A stretch of 64,000 nucleotides of DNA. Origin: Gammaproteobacteria bacterium. GTDB taxonomy: Bacteria > Pseudomonadota > Gammaproteobacteria > Pseudomonadales > Azotimanducaceae. Each line of letters starts with the position of its first letter. The first letter of the stretch is position 1. The stretch lies in contig JAUIAV010000015.1 of the NCBI GenBank assembly GCA_030425195.1, positions 1 through 64,000 on the forward strand, written 5' to 3'. The notes below the pieces were generated by a model. That model did no database searches. It saw nothing but the letters and a program-made list of their open reading frames with translations, and was not told the origin of the DNA. Below, in pieces: positions 8,164 to 17,213 of the stretch. A program made the translations under genes and the position numbers.

Positions 8164-8603
8164 TGCGTTTCGGCCATGCCCAGGTGGGTATAGGTGGCCT
8201 GAGCGCCCGCGTTCTCCTTCTCCACGTACAGGCGGATGCCGCAACCGTCCGGGTCGGCCAGGGCTCGCTCCCGGATGGCCTGATGCAGGGCGGTGTAGAT
8301 ACCCCGCCGCCGGAAAGCGGGGTCGACGAACACGCTCTGAATCCACCAGAAGCGGCCGTTCCGCCAGTCGCTCCACTCGAAGGTGACCATGAGGGAGCCG
8401 GCACTGATGCCATCCTGCTCAGCGACGAGATAGAAGCCTTCCTCCGGGTGATCGATGAGGTACGCGATGCCGCGGCGCAGGCGCCCGCGGTTCAGACCCT
8501 TGTCCTCGGTCTCCGCGGCCATGGTTTCCTGGAAACGGACGAGCGTACCAACGTCGTCCAGGGCGGCCGTTCGAATATGGATGTTGCGGTCCTGTCGTAT
8601 CAT
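8136..8603 (-). CDS. GNAT family N-acetyltransferase
   Basis: A 155-residue single-domain acyltransferase. The acetyl-CoA binding motif A is seen in IQSVFVDPAFRRRGIYTALHQAI and a C-terminal Y-x-x-x-G-M strand in ATYTHLGMAETHYL. The substrate cannot be told from sequence. Its ATG overlaps the stop of the upstream S9 peptidase by four bases (ATGA), so it is probably translated from the same mRNA; the 3' end overlaps tatD on the other strand. Confidence 0.85.
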   Translation of the reverse strand: MIRQDRNIHIRTAALDDVGTLVRFQETMAAETEDKGLNRGRLRRGIAYLIDHPEEGFYLVAEQDGISAGSLMVTFEWSDWRNGRFWWIQSVFVDPAFRRRGIYTALHQAIRERALADPDGCGIRLYVEKENAGAQATYTHLGMAETHYLLFEEEF

Positions 8604-10714
8604 CCGGGCAGGCTCCGTTCAAAGAAATCGAGAATCATGTTGAACCGGTGGATGGACACGGACCGTTCCTGCAGGGCGTGCTTCGAGCCTGGATAAGCCA
8701 TCATCTCGAAAGGAAAGCAGCGGGACTGCAGCGCCTTGATGAGGCGCGTGGTGTGAGTGAACAGCACGTTGTCGTCCGCCATGCCGTGCATGATCAGCAG
8801 TCTGCCGCGCAGCCCGTCCAGATAGGGAAACACGGCGCTTCGCTCGTATCCTTCCGGATTGTCCTGCGGGGTACCCAGATACCGTTCCGTGTAGTGCGTA
8901 TCGTACAGCTCCCAGGCAGAGACAGGGGCCACCGATACCCCGGCCCTGAACACATCCGGCGCTTTGGACAGGCACATGAGGGTCATGAAGCCGCCGTAGC
9001 TGTGCCCGAAAACACCGATCCGTTCCGGATCCACCCAGTCCAGGCTCTGAGCGAACCGGGCACCCACGATCTGATCGCGCACCTCGGCCTCACCCATATG
9101 CCGGTAGATGGGGGCCTCGAAGGCCGGGCCCCGGGAGGACGAGCCGCGGTTGTCGAGCTCCAGCACGCCGAATCCCCGGCCCGCGAACAGCTGCAGCAGC
9201 AGCGGTGCCCATTCGTTCCGCACCCGGTGCACGCCGGGTCCGCCGTAGACGTAGACGATCAGCGGATGCGCCTCGCCGCCGGACGCGGGCCGGGTGAGCC
9301 GGTAGTGGAGGGTCTGACCATCCTCGGCTTTCAGCGTGCCGAGCTCGGGTGTGACGTGTGCCGGCAGGTACTCGGCGTAGGGATCCGCCTGGCCATCCTC
9401 CGGCCACAGAGGCGTGCTGCCGGTGGTCGGATCGATGATGCGGACGGCGCCGGCACTGGTCAGGCTGGTGTGGCGGTCGATACATCGACCCGTGGCGGTG
9501 TCGACGCTCAGATCGTGCCAGCCGGCGTCCGCGGTGAGACGGACCGGGTCTCCACCCGCGAGCGACAGGGTGTAGGCGTGCTGCTCGGTCGGATCTTCCG
9601 CCCAGCCCGAGAAAACGACCCGGTCCGCATCCGCATGGAGGACCTTCTCCACCCGGCCGGAACCTGAGGTCAGCCGGGTGGGTTCCCCGTTGCTGTACAG
9701 GTAGAGCTGGGCATTGCCTTCGCGTTCGGACGTCCAGAGAAAACGGTCGCCGTCCAGGCTCCGGAAGTTGTCGTGCAGATTGATCCAGGTGTCCGAACGT
9801 TCCTCGATCACCGTGTCCCGGCCGGTGACGCCCGGGGTATGAAAATCCAGATAGAGGGTCTGCTGATTCCGGCTCTGCACCTGCACGGCCAGACGTTTTC
9901 CGGCCCAGGCAACCCGGGCCAGGTAGTCGTCGGGTGCGTGCCTGTAGTCCACGGTGTGCCGGGCGTCACCGGCCAGCTCGTGGACGAGCAGTGAGACATC
10001 GGCATTGGTTTCGCCTGCGTAGGGATAACGCTGCTCGATCACGCGGATCGCGTCCGCGTCGATCTCATACCGCTGACTGACGGCCACCGTGGATTCGTCC
10101 GTACGGGTGAAAGCGATGGCGGATTCGTCCGGCGACCACCAGTGCCCTTCGAAGCGGTGCATCTCCTCCTGGGCGATGAAGTCGGCGATGCCGTTGCGGA
10201 TGAGACCGCCGCCATCGTTCGTCACGGCCATCTCCCGGTCTGCCTCGCGATCGTAGTAGTACAGGTTCCCGTTCCGGACGTAGGAGACGTAGCGGCCGGA
10301 AGGCGAGAAGGTGAAGTCCGTCTGGCGGCTGTCCTCCGGCGTGAACCGGCGGAGATCCGCGGTTCCGATGTCGTACAGATACCCGTTACCTCCCGCCGGT
10401 ATCAGCAGGCAGTTTCCGTCCGGGCTGAAGGCGTAGGTGGTAATGCCCGTTGCGAAGAGTCGCTTTCTTTCCCGTTCCGCCTTCTCCGCGTCGCTCAGGA
10501 TGGCGTCGGGGTCGGTGAGCACGCTGGCGTCGATCCACAGCCGGTGCGTGCCTTCCGCGAGATCGAGACGCCAGAGGTCCAGGCGCTCCCGGTCCTCTTC
10601 CGCCGGTTTCAGGTAAGCCACGAAGTCTCCACCCGGCGCGAATCTGATCTCCGTGGGCAGGGTGCCGGTCAGCGGTGGGTTGGAGAACAGTCGTTCAACC
10701 GTCAGTCGGGCCAT
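8600..10714 (-). CDS. S9 family peptidase (dipeptidyl peptidase IV type)
   Basis: A 704-residue prolyl-oligopeptidase-family serine peptidase: an N-terminal beta-propeller (about residues 1-440) and a C-terminal alpha/beta-hydrolase domain. The catalytic triad is Ser572 in GHSYGGFMTL, Asp647 in HGMADDNV and His679 in GSKHAL. The AQEEMHRFEGHWWSPD segment holds the paired glutamates that bind the substrate N-terminus in DPP-IV, which argues for removal of dipeptides ending in proline or alanine. No signal peptide is apparent, so it is likely cytoplasmic. It follows the prolidase gene by 42 bp, and together they would break down proline-containing peptides. Confidence 0.9.
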   Translation of the reverse strand: MARLTVERLFSNPPLTGTLPTEIRFAPGGDFVAYLKPAEEDRERLDLWRLDLAEGTHRLWIDASVLTDPDAILSDAEKAERERKRLFATGITTYAFSPDGNCLLIPAGGNGYLYDIGTADLRRFTPEDSRQTDFTFSPSGRYVSYVRNGNLYYYDREADREMAVTNDGGGLIRNGIADFIAQEEMHRFEGHWWSPDESAIAFTRTDESTVAVSQRYEIDADAIRVIEQRYPYAGETNADVSLLVHELAGDARHTVDYRHAPDDYLARVAWAGKRLAVQVQSRNQQTLYLDFHTPGVTGRDTVIEERSDTWINLHDNFRSLDGDRFLWTSEREGNAQLYLYSNGEPTRLTSGSGRVEKVLHADADRVVFSGWAEDPTEQHAYTLSLAGGDPVRLTADAGWHDLSVDTATGRCIDRHTSLTSAGAVRIIDPTTGSTPLWPEDGQADPYAEYLPAHVTPELGTLKAEDGQTLHYRLTRPASGGEAHPLIVYVYGGPGVHRVRNEWAPLLLQLFAGRGFGVLELDNRGSSSRGPAFEAPIYRHMGEAEVRDQIVGARFAQSLDWVDPERIGVFGHSYGGFMTLMCLSKAPDVFRAGVSVAPVSAWELYDTHYTERYLGTPQDNPEGYERSAVFPYLDGLRGRLLIMHGMADDNVLFTHTTRLIKALQSRCFPFEMMAYPGSKHALQERSVSIHRFNMILDFFERSLPG

Positions 10715-10756
10715 CGGGCAGGGTCCTCTTACGAAATGGGATGGGTGAGTGCTGTC

Positions 10757-12103
10757 TCAGGCGGAGTCGGCGAACGCCTGCCGGGTCAGGTTCACCAGCG
10801 CGCCGTCCCGCAGATAGACGTTGTCCTCGATGCGGATGCCGCCGCAGGGCATGAGCGTCTCGATCAGTGCCCCGTTGACGTGCCGGCCCGCATCGGATTT
10901 CAGAGCGGCATCCAGCAGCTGAGGGATGAAGTAGAGCCCGGGTTCGATGGTGACCGGGATCCGATCATCCAGCGTTCGTGTCAGGCGCAGGGCCGCGTAA
11001 TTCTCCGGCGGCGGTGTCTGACCTCCTTCCGGCGATGTCTGCTGACCGCCCACGTCATGGGTCTGCAGACCGATCAGGTGACCGAGCCCGTGCGGAAAGA
11101 AGGCTTCGGTCAGGCCGGCGTCGAAGGCTTCTTCACCGGAGCAGCGCAACAGACCGGAGTCCGAAAGAATCTCACCGAGACGCCTGTGCATGGCCACATG
11201 CAGGTCCAGATAGGGCGTGCCGGCCGCTATCTGATCGAGCAGGGCCTGCTGGGCCGTATCCATCTGCTCGATGAGCTCGGCGAACAGCCCGGAACCGGCG
11301 GCATAGGTGCGGGTGATGTCGCTCGCGTAGCCGAGATGGCTGCCGCCGGCGTCGATCAGAAAACTGTGCCTCACCGACGGCGGACGCCGGTCGTAGTGCT
11401 GATAGTGAAGTACCCCCGCATGCTCGTTCAGGGCCACGATGTTCTGATAGGGCAGCTCGGCGGGCAGCTGTCCGGCCGCGCCGAGGTAGGCCAGATTGAT
11501 CTCGAACTCGCTTGCGCCGGCATCGAAAGCCGCCCGTGCCGAGAGATGACCTCTGACCGCCTTGCGGGTCGCTTCGGTCATGGCCGTCAGCTCGAACTCC
11601 GTCTTCACGGCCCGCTCGAAGTGCAGATGGTTGAGCAGGCCGGCCGGGTTGGTGCCGTCTTCGGGCAGGTCATGAAATGCATCGCCGCCCGAGTTCCCGA
11701 TCAGTGCAACACGGTTGGCCGCTCTGAGCGCCGCCTGGCGGACGGCTTCGAGCAGCATCGTGCGCTCGGAGAAGCTCGTGACCTCGAATCCGGCCGCCCA
11801 CACGGGCACATCCGGCGGCTGATGCCAGTAATCGTCCGGACGCAGGAAGAACAGATGGGGGCGTTCCCCCGGCCGGATCAGGAGGGCACTGCCTTCGGCC
11901 GTCTCGCTCGGGCACCACTGGAGGAAGTGCGGGTTGAGCTTCAGCGGCGGTGCCTGGTCATCCAGAAAGTTGTTGACGGGTTCACCGGCGGTGATCACGG
12001 CAGCGTCGAATCCGGCGGCGCCCAGGGCTGCCTGCCAGCGTTCACTGACGATGGCGAGGTGATCGGCAAACTGAATCTCGAGGTCGTCGTCTGGCTGTTT
12101 CAC
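10757..12103 (-). CDS. pepQ: Xaa-Pro dipeptidase (prolidase), M24B family
   Basis: The 448-residue protein has an N-terminal creatinase-like domain and a C-terminal pita-bread metallopeptidase domain. The five metal ligands can be placed: two Asp in DAGGSHLGYASDITRTYA, His in FFPHGLGHLIG, Glu in VTIEPGLYFIP and Glu in GGIRIEDNVYL. The HFLQWCPSE and FLRPDDYWHQPP segments are typical of bacterial PepQ prolidases, which split dipeptides with C-terminal proline. It is the first gene of a minus-strand operon with the S9 peptidase and GNAT; the divergent molybdenum hydroxylase operon starts about 170 bp away. Confidence 0.93.
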   Translation of the reverse strand: MKQPDDDLEIQFADHLAIVSERWQAALGAAGFDAAVITAGEPVNNFLDDQAPPLKLNPHFLQWCPSETAEGSALLIRPGERPHLFFLRPDDYWHQPPDVPVWAAGFEVTSFSERTMLLEAVRQAALRAANRVALIGNSGGDAFHDLPEDGTNPAGLLNHLHFERAVKTEFELTAMTEATRKAVRGHLSARAAFDAGASEFEINLAYLGAAGQLPAELPYQNIVALNEHAGVLHYQHYDRRPPSVRHSFLIDAGGSHLGYASDITRTYAAGSGLFAELIEQMDTAQQALLDQIAAGTPYLDLHVAMHRRLGEILSDSGLLRCSGEEAFDAGLTEAFFPHGLGHLIGLQTHDVGGQQTSPEGGQTPPPENYAALRLTRTLDDRIPVTIEPGLYFIPQLLDAALKSDAGRHVNGALIETLMPCGGIRIEDNVYLRDGALVNLTRQAFADSA

Positions 12104-12281
12104 GGCTGGAGAAAGGCTCCGCTGATGGATGTGGGTGATGCCTGCTTCAAACCGGCGAGTATAGCCCTCGATTCCCCAATCCGGTCAGTCGTGTTAGATT
12201 CTTCGGGTCGGCCGGAGATTCCTCCGGCACCTGTCCGGACTTTTTGAGCCGGTCCAATTTGAGGTTTACATGGGAGGAAGC

Positions 12282-13163
12282 ATGGGTTCATTCGCCTATG
12301 TGGCGCCGAAGTCCGTTGCGGAAGTCACCGGGCTCCTGTCGGAGATCGCGGGTTCCGGCAGCCGCGCACAGATCATGGCCGGCGGTACCGATGTGCTGGT
12401 GCAGCTGAAGACCGTCGACAGAAGCGCGCGCACGCTCGTCGATATCAAGGGTCTGCCCGAGACGGCCCGTCTGGAAATCGGTGAGTCAGAAACCTACATC
12501 GGAGCGGCGATTCCAAGCGCGGTACTCAACGAGAACGCGGACCTGACCGCGCTGTTTCCCGGCCTCACCGAGGCCGCTGACCTCATCGGATCCACTCAGA
12601 TCCAGGGCCGGGCGAGTATCGGCGGCAATCTCTGCAATTCCTCTCCGGCCGGCGACAGCATCCCGGCGCTCATTGCCAACGGAGCTGTATGCGTGATCGC
12701 GGGCACGGGTGGTGAACGGGTGCTGCCGGTGGAGGATTTCGTGACCGGCGTGGGTCGCAATGCCCTGGCAGACGATGAGTTCCTGCTGGGTCTGAAAATT
12801 CCCAATCCAGGCCCACGGACGGGCGATGCCTATCTGCGTTTCATTCCGAGAACGGAGATGGACATCGCGGTGGCCGGCTGTGGCGTCCGGCTGGATCTGG
12901 ACGAGCAGGGCATCTGCACCGCGGCCCGGGTGGGCATCGGTGCCGTGGCACCCACAGCGCTCCTGGTGCCGAAGGCTGCAGAGGCGCTCATCGGAACGGC
13001 TGTGGACGATGCCGCCCTCGCGGCGGCCGCGGACGCGTGCAGCGAAGCGGCGTCGCCCATCAGCGACAAACGCGGAACCGTTGCGTTCCGCAGGAAAATC
13101 ATCGGCGTGCTCATGAAGCGGGCCGGGGCCATCGCGCGCGATCGCGCGGCAGCACGGAGCTGA
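12282..13163 (+). CDS. molybdenum hydroxylase FAD-binding subunit (CoxM/CutM type)
   Basis: The medium subunit of the xanthine oxidase family passes electrons from the iron-sulfur subunit through FAD to an acceptor. It starts MGSFAYVAPKSVAEV and has the FAD-binding loops AGGTDVLVQLK and IGGNLCNSSPAGDSIPAL, as in CO dehydrogenase medium subunits. GGAGG at 12273-12277 favours ATG 12282 (293 residues); ATG 12270 with GAGG upstream would add four residues. It is the first gene of a three-subunit operon, small and large subunits following. Substrate unknown. Confidence 0.92.
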   Translation: MGSFAYVAPKSVAEVTGLLSEIAGSGSRAQIMAGGTDVLVQLKTVDRSARTLVDIKGLPETARLEIGESETYIGAAIPSAVLNENADLTALFPGLTEAADLIGSTQIQGRASIGGNLCNSSPAGDSIPALIANGAVCVIAGTGGERVLPVEDFVTGVGRNALADDEFLLGLKIPNPGPRTGDAYLRFIPRTEMDIAVAGCGVRLDLDEQGICTAARVGIGAVAPTALLVPKAAEALIGTAVDDAALAAAADACSEAASPISDKRGTVAFRRKIIGVLMKRAGAIARDRAAARS

Positions 13164-13172
13164 GAAGACAAT

Positions 13173-13652
13173 ATGAGCAAGGTACACGTCACGACCCGCG
13201 TCAACGGCGATCCCGTGGAGTTCCTCTGTACACCGGAACAGACTCTGGTGGACGTGCTGCGCGACACGCTGGATCGCACGGGGACCAAGGAAGGCTGTTC
13301 CACCGGCGACTGCGGAGCCTGCAGCGTGCTGCTGAACGGCCGGCTGGTCTGCGCCTGTTTGGTGCTGGCGGTGGAATCCGAAGGTGCGGAGGTTACGACC
13401 ATCGAAGGGATTGCCACGGAAGAGGGTCTCCACCCGATCCAGGAGAAGTTTCTCGAACATGCGGCCCTGCAGTGCGGCATCTGCACGCCCGGTTTCATCG
13501 TCGCCACCAAGGCGCTGCTCGATAAACATCCCGAACCGGACGAGGAGACCATACGCTACTGGCTGGCGGGCAATCTCTGCCGGTGCACGGGCTACGACAA
13601 GATCATTCGGGCCGTGCAGGACGCGGCCACCACCCTCGCACACGAAGCCTGA
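13173..13652 (+). CDS. molybdenum hydroxylase [2Fe-2S] subunit (CoxS type)
   Basis: The 159-residue small subunit carries both iron-sulfur clusters of the enzyme. The plant-ferredoxin-type cluster ligands are Cys42, Cys47, Cys50 and Cys62 (GCSTGDCGAC and VCAC); the second cluster uses Cys101, Cys104, Cys136 and Cys138 (LQCGICTPGF and NLCRCTGY). These match the family exactly. It lies nine bases after the FAD subunit gene and 34 bases before the large subunit gene. Confidence 0.96.
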   Translation: MSKVHVTTRVNGDPVEFLCTPEQTLVDVLRDTLDRTGTKEGCSTGDCGACSVLLNGRLVCACLVLAVESEGAEVTTIEGIATEEGLHPIQEKFLEHAALQCGICTPGFIVATKALLDKHPEPDEETIRYWLAGNLCRCTGYDKIIRAVQDAATTLAHEA

Positions 13653-13686
13653 CGGCCCCAACGAGCGGACAGAGGAGGAAGACTCA

Positions 13687-15945
13687 GTGGCAGAAGCAAC
13701 GGAATTCAAGGCGATCGGCACCCGCCCGGTACGGCCGGACGGAGTCGACAAGGTCACCGGCCGCGCGCAGTTCGGGGCGGACCTGAATCTGCCGAACATG
13801 CTGTATGGCAAAGTGCTCCGCAGTCCCCATGCGCACGCGAGGATCCGGCGCATCGACCTGGACGCTGCCCGGGCCATGCCCGGTGTCCATGCGGTCGTCT
13901 CCGGCGCGGACTTTCCCGGCGCTCAGCACGGTGAGATCGGCGGTGAGGGAGGCGGCGACGTGGCGGACGTGGCCAAGAACGTGATGGCCCGAGACAAGGT
14001 GCTCTACCACGGACACCCTCTGGCGGCAGTCGCTGCCACATCCCAGGCCATCGCCGAGGCGGCGCTGGCGGCTATCGAGGTGGAGTACGAAGTGCTCACT
14101 CCGGTTCTGGATCTGGAAGCCGCCATGGCGCCGGACGCGGTGCTGGTCAATGAGAACTGTTTTACTAAGAATCTTCCGGAACCTGCTGAAAAACCTAGCA
14201 ATATTGCATCGGTTATGACCCTGGCAAGAGGCAATGTGGACGAAGGCTTCGAGCTTGCGGACGTCATCGTGGAAGGGGAGTACCGGATCCCCATGGCCCA
14301 CCAGGGCTACATCGAGCCTCACGCCTGCACGGCTACGGTGAACGAATCGGGTCAGGCAACCGTATGGACCTGCACCCAGGGCCATTTCGCCCTGCGCACT
14401 CAGACGGCGAACATCCTGGACATGAGCGTGGCGGACCTCAAATTCATCGCATCGGAGATCGGTGGCGGTTTCGGCGGCAAGACGGTCGTCTATCTGGAGC
14501 CGGTGGCCGTGATGCTATCGACGCAGGCCCGGCGGCCGGTGAAGATGGTCATGAGCCGGGAAGAGGTGTTCCGGGCTTCGGGCCCGGCCGCGGGCAGCTG
14601 CGCGAAGATCCGTGTGGGTGCGAAGAAAGACGGCACCATCACCGCCGCCACCGCCTGGCTCGCCTATGAGGCCGGCGCCTTCGAAGGTGCGCCAATGGGC
14701 CCGGGCGCCATGTGCGTTTTCGCGCCTTATGACCTGGAGAATTTCAGGGTGGAAGGCTTTGACGTACTGGTGAACAAACCCAAGGTGGCCGCGTACCGGG
14801 CGCCGGGCGCGCCGCAGTCCATGCATGCCATGGAGTCGGCGCTCGATGATCTGGCCCGGGAACTGAACATGGACCCCATCGACCTGCGTCTGAAGAACGC
14901 GGTTGCCGAAGGATCCCAGGCCGCCTACGGGCCCAAGTTCCCGGCCATCGGTTTCCGTGAGTGTCTCGAAGCCGCCAAGGCCCACCCCAACTATCAGAAA
15001 CCGGTTCCGGAAGGGGCCGGTCGCGGCGTCGCGGCGGGTTTCTGGTTCAACGCCGGGATGGAGTCCAGCGCCGAAGTGCACATCAACGAGGACGGCACGG
15101 TTCAGATCATCGAAGGCAGCCCGGACATCGGCGGCTCCAGAGCGTCCATGGCGCTGATGGCGGCAGAGACCCTGGGCGTGCCCTACGAGAAGATCCGCGT
15201 TCTGGTGGGCGATACGGAAGCCAGCGGCTTCAACAACGTCACAGGCGGATCACGGACGACCTTTGCCACCGGTATGGCCGTCATTCAGGCGTGCGAGGAC
15301 ATCATCGCCCAGTGCAAGGACCGGGCGGCCAAGACCTGGGGTGTCGATGCGGATCAGGTGGAATGGGAAGATGGTCAGGCCATCCCGGCGCCGGGTGTGA
15401 ACGCGGAGCTCAAGCCGCTGACGCTGGCCGAGATCATGAAAACGGCGGCCCGCACGGGAGGCCCCATCCTCGGCCGGGCGGCGCTGAACGCCCGTGGGCC
15501 TGGCGCCGGATTCTCGGTCAACTTCGGTGATCTGAAGGTGGACCGGGAGACCGGCAAGGTGGACGTGCTCAGCTTTACGGCCATTCAGGATGCCGGCAAA
15601 GCCATTCATCCCGCCTACGTGGAAGGTCAGATGCAGGGCGGCGCCGTGCAGGGTCTCGGCTGGGCTCTGAACGAGGAGTACATCTTCGACGGGAACGGCG
15701 TGCTCGAGAATCCGGGTTTTCTGGATTACCGGATCCCGGTGGCCTCGGACATGCCCATGATCGATACCCAGATCATCGAGGTCCCGAATCCCAGTCATCC
15801 CTTCGGTGTGCGCGGCGTAGGGGAAACGCCCATCGTGGCGCCTCTGGCCGTCGCCGCCAATGCGGTTCGGGATGCGATCGGAAGGCGGGTGCACGACCTG
15901 CCGCTTTCACCGCCGAACGTGCTGGCTGCGATCGAGGAGGGTTGA
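13687..15945 (+). CDS. molybdenum hydroxylase large, molybdopterin-binding subunit
   Basis: The 752-residue catalytic subunit binds the molybdopterin cofactor. Seen are the N-terminal RPVRPDGVDKVTGRAQFGADL, the GGGFGGKT molybdopterin loop, AYRAPGAPQS at the active-site loop, and the catalytic glutamate about residue 713 in GVGETPIVAP. True aerobic CO dehydrogenase has AYXCSFR at that loop; it is absent, so this is a xanthine-dehydrogenase-like or form II type enzyme with unknown substrate. The start is GTG 13687, placed by GAGGAGGAA just upstream; frame extension further 5' runs inside the small-subunit gene. Confidence 0.93.
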   Translation: MAEATEFKAIGTRPVRPDGVDKVTGRAQFGADLNLPNMLYGKVLRSPHAHARIRRIDLDAARAMPGVHAVVSGADFPGAQHGEIGGEGGGDVADVAKNVMARDKVLYHGHPLAAVAATSQAIAEAALAAIEVEYEVLTPVLDLEAAMAPDAVLVNENCFTKNLPEPAEKPSNIASVMTLARGNVDEGFELADVIVEGEYRIPMAHQGYIEPHACTATVNESGQATVWTCTQGHFALRTQTANILDMSVADLKFIASEIGGGFGGKTVVYLEPVAVMLSTQARRPVKMVMSREEVFRASGPAAGSCAKIRVGAKKDGTITAATAWLAYEAGAFEGAPMGPGAMCVFAPYDLENFRVEGFDVLVNKPKVAAYRAPGAPQSMHAMESALDDLARELNMDPIDLRLKNAVAEGSQAAYGPKFPAIGFRECLEAAKAHPNYQKPVPEGAGRGVAAGFWFNAGMESSAEVHINEDGTVQIIEGSPDIGGSRASMALMAAETLGVPYEKIRVLVGDTEASGFNNVTGGSRTTFATGMAVIQACEDIIAQCKDRAAKTWGVDADQVEWEDGQAIPAPGVNAELKPLTLAEIMKTAARTGGPILGRAALNARGPGAGFSVNFGDLKVDRETGKVDVLSFTAIQDAGKAIHPAYVEGQMQGGAVQGLGWALNEEYIFDGNGVLENPGFLDYRIPVASDMPMIDTQIIEVPNPSHPFGVRGVGETPIVAPLAVAANAVRDAIGRRVHDLPLSPPNVLAAIEEG

Positions 15946-15978
15946 GCCTTCGGCTGATCGCCGGAGGCTCTTCCGGAC

Positions 15979-16221
15979 ATGGCGCGGGTCGTTTTCCCCG
16001 ACCACCTGCTGTCGGTGACCGGCGGGGTGCGTGAGGTGGAAGTCCGGGCAGCCGATGTCAGGGAGCTGCTGCTGTGTCTGGCGGAACGGTTTCCGGGCAG
16101 TGAGACGGCGTTGTCGAAGAGCGCGATCGCCATCGACGGTCAGATTCATCAGGACGCCTACCTGGAACCCATCGGCGACGACTCGGAAGTGTTCTTCATG
16201 CTGCGGCTCGAAGGGGGCTAG
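15979..16221 (+). CDS. MoaD/ThiS-like sulfur carrier protein
   Basis: An 80-residue ubiquitin-fold protein ending in Gly-Gly (RLEGG). MoaD and ThiS family members are activated as thiocarboxylates at that terminus and donate sulfur to molybdopterin or thiazole. Immediately downstream (33 bp) of a molybdopterin enzyme, a MoaD role is the natural inference, possibly a dedicated copy. The internal motif FFMLRLEGG resembles MoaD more than ThiS. No MoaE or other cofactor genes lie nearby. Confidence 0.75.
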   Translation: MARVVFPDHLLSVTGGVREVEVRAADVRELLLCLAERFPGSETALSKSAIAIDGQIHQDAYLEPIGDDSEVFFMLRLEGG

Positions 16222-16268
16222 CAGTCTGTTGACGCTGAGATTCCGGGACTCCACACAACGGGTGAGCC

Positions 16269-17213
16269 ATGCCCTTTAAGCTGGTCAACCTGGGTTCTGC
16301 CTGCATCGATCAGGTTTATCGGGTGCCCGCTTTCGTTACCGGCGGAGAGACGGTTGCCAGCCTGTCGCACGATACGTTTCCCGGCGGAAAAGGTCTGAAT
16401 CAGTCTCTTGCGGCAGCCCGCGCCGGTGCGGCCGTGCACCACGTCGGCTGCGTCGGTCCGGATGGAGAACCGCTGCGCGCCGTGCTTCGAAGCGCGGGCG
16501 TTTCCGTCGACGGTCTCAGGACCGTGCCGGATCGGCCGTCGGGCCATGCGATGATTCAGGTGAACGAGCAGGGTGGGAATGCCATCGTCATCGCCGGAGG
16601 GGCGAATCGATGCATTTCGGACAGAGAGCGGTCCTGTGCCCGTCGGCTGCTCGCACCCGGTGACTGGCTGCTGCTGCAGAATGAGATCAACGACCTGCCG
16701 GCCGCCCTCGAACTGGCGGCCGGTACCGGTGCGAAAGTGGCCTTCAATCTCGCGCCCGTGGATGGCCGGGAGGCCGACTATGACCTGGCCGGCGTGGACC
16801 TCCTGATCGTGAACGAAATCGAATCCCGGGCGCTGGTGCCGGGTCCGGTGGCCGCCTCGGACGACGGGACCGTCGCGCGCTGGCTGGCTGACGCTTATCC
16901 TGACATGGAAGTCGTTCTGACCAGAGGGGCTCTCGGCCTGGTGCATGCCGGTCCGGATGAGGACCGGATGCTGGGCGCTTTTCCGGTGCAGGCGGTGGAC
17001 GAAACCGCCGCCGGTGATGCCTTCATCGGCTATCTGCTGGCGGCACTGCTCGACGGTGTGGGCATGAACGAGGCGCTGCTGCTGGCGTCTGCCGCAGGGG
17101 CTCTGGCAGTCACCGCGCCAGGGGCCGCCAGCTCCATCCCCACCCGGAAGGCGGTCGGGATGCTGCTGGAGACTTCGGGTCAGACGGTGCGGGGCAGCCC
17201 GGTCAGCTCATAG
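16269..17213 (+). CDS. PfkB family carbohydrate kinase, ribokinase-like
   Basis: The 314-residue protein has both PfkB signatures: GGKGLNQSLAAARAGA near residue 40 and the C-terminal DETAAGDAFIGYLLAAL with the catalytic Asp of the GD pair (DTxxGD variant DETAAGD). Ribokinase is the best match because of the N-terminal GSACIDQVYRVP and GGKGLNQ segments. A preference for ribose over other sugars or nucleosides cannot be proven. Its last 34 bp overlap the convergent HAD gene. Confidence 0.82.
   Translation: MPFKLVNLGSACIDQVYRVPAFVTGGETVASLSHDTFPGGKGLNQSLAAARAGAAVHHVGCVGPDGEPLRAVLRSAGVSVDGLRTVPDRPSGHAMIQVNEQGGNAIVIAGGANRCISDRERSCARRLLAPGDWLLLQNEINDLPAALELAAGTGAKVAFNLAPVDGREADYDLAGVDLLIVNEIESRALVPGPVAASDDGTVARWLADAYPDMEVVLTRGALGLVHAGPDEDRMLGAFPVQAVDETAAGDAFIGYLLAALLDGVGMNEALLLASAAGALAVTAPGAASSIPTRKAVGMLLETSGQTVRGSPVSS

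Noticed and set aside
10142-12247. 701-residue open frame on the plus strand opposite the S9 peptidase and prolidase
   Set aside because: It spans two real minus-strand genes and the space between, has no domain and has the composition of a high-GC antisense shadow.
13687-15945. aerobic CO dehydrogenase large subunit (CoxL form I)
   Set aside because: The AYXCSFR active-site loop is absent (AYRAPGAPQS is present), so CO oxidation is not supported.
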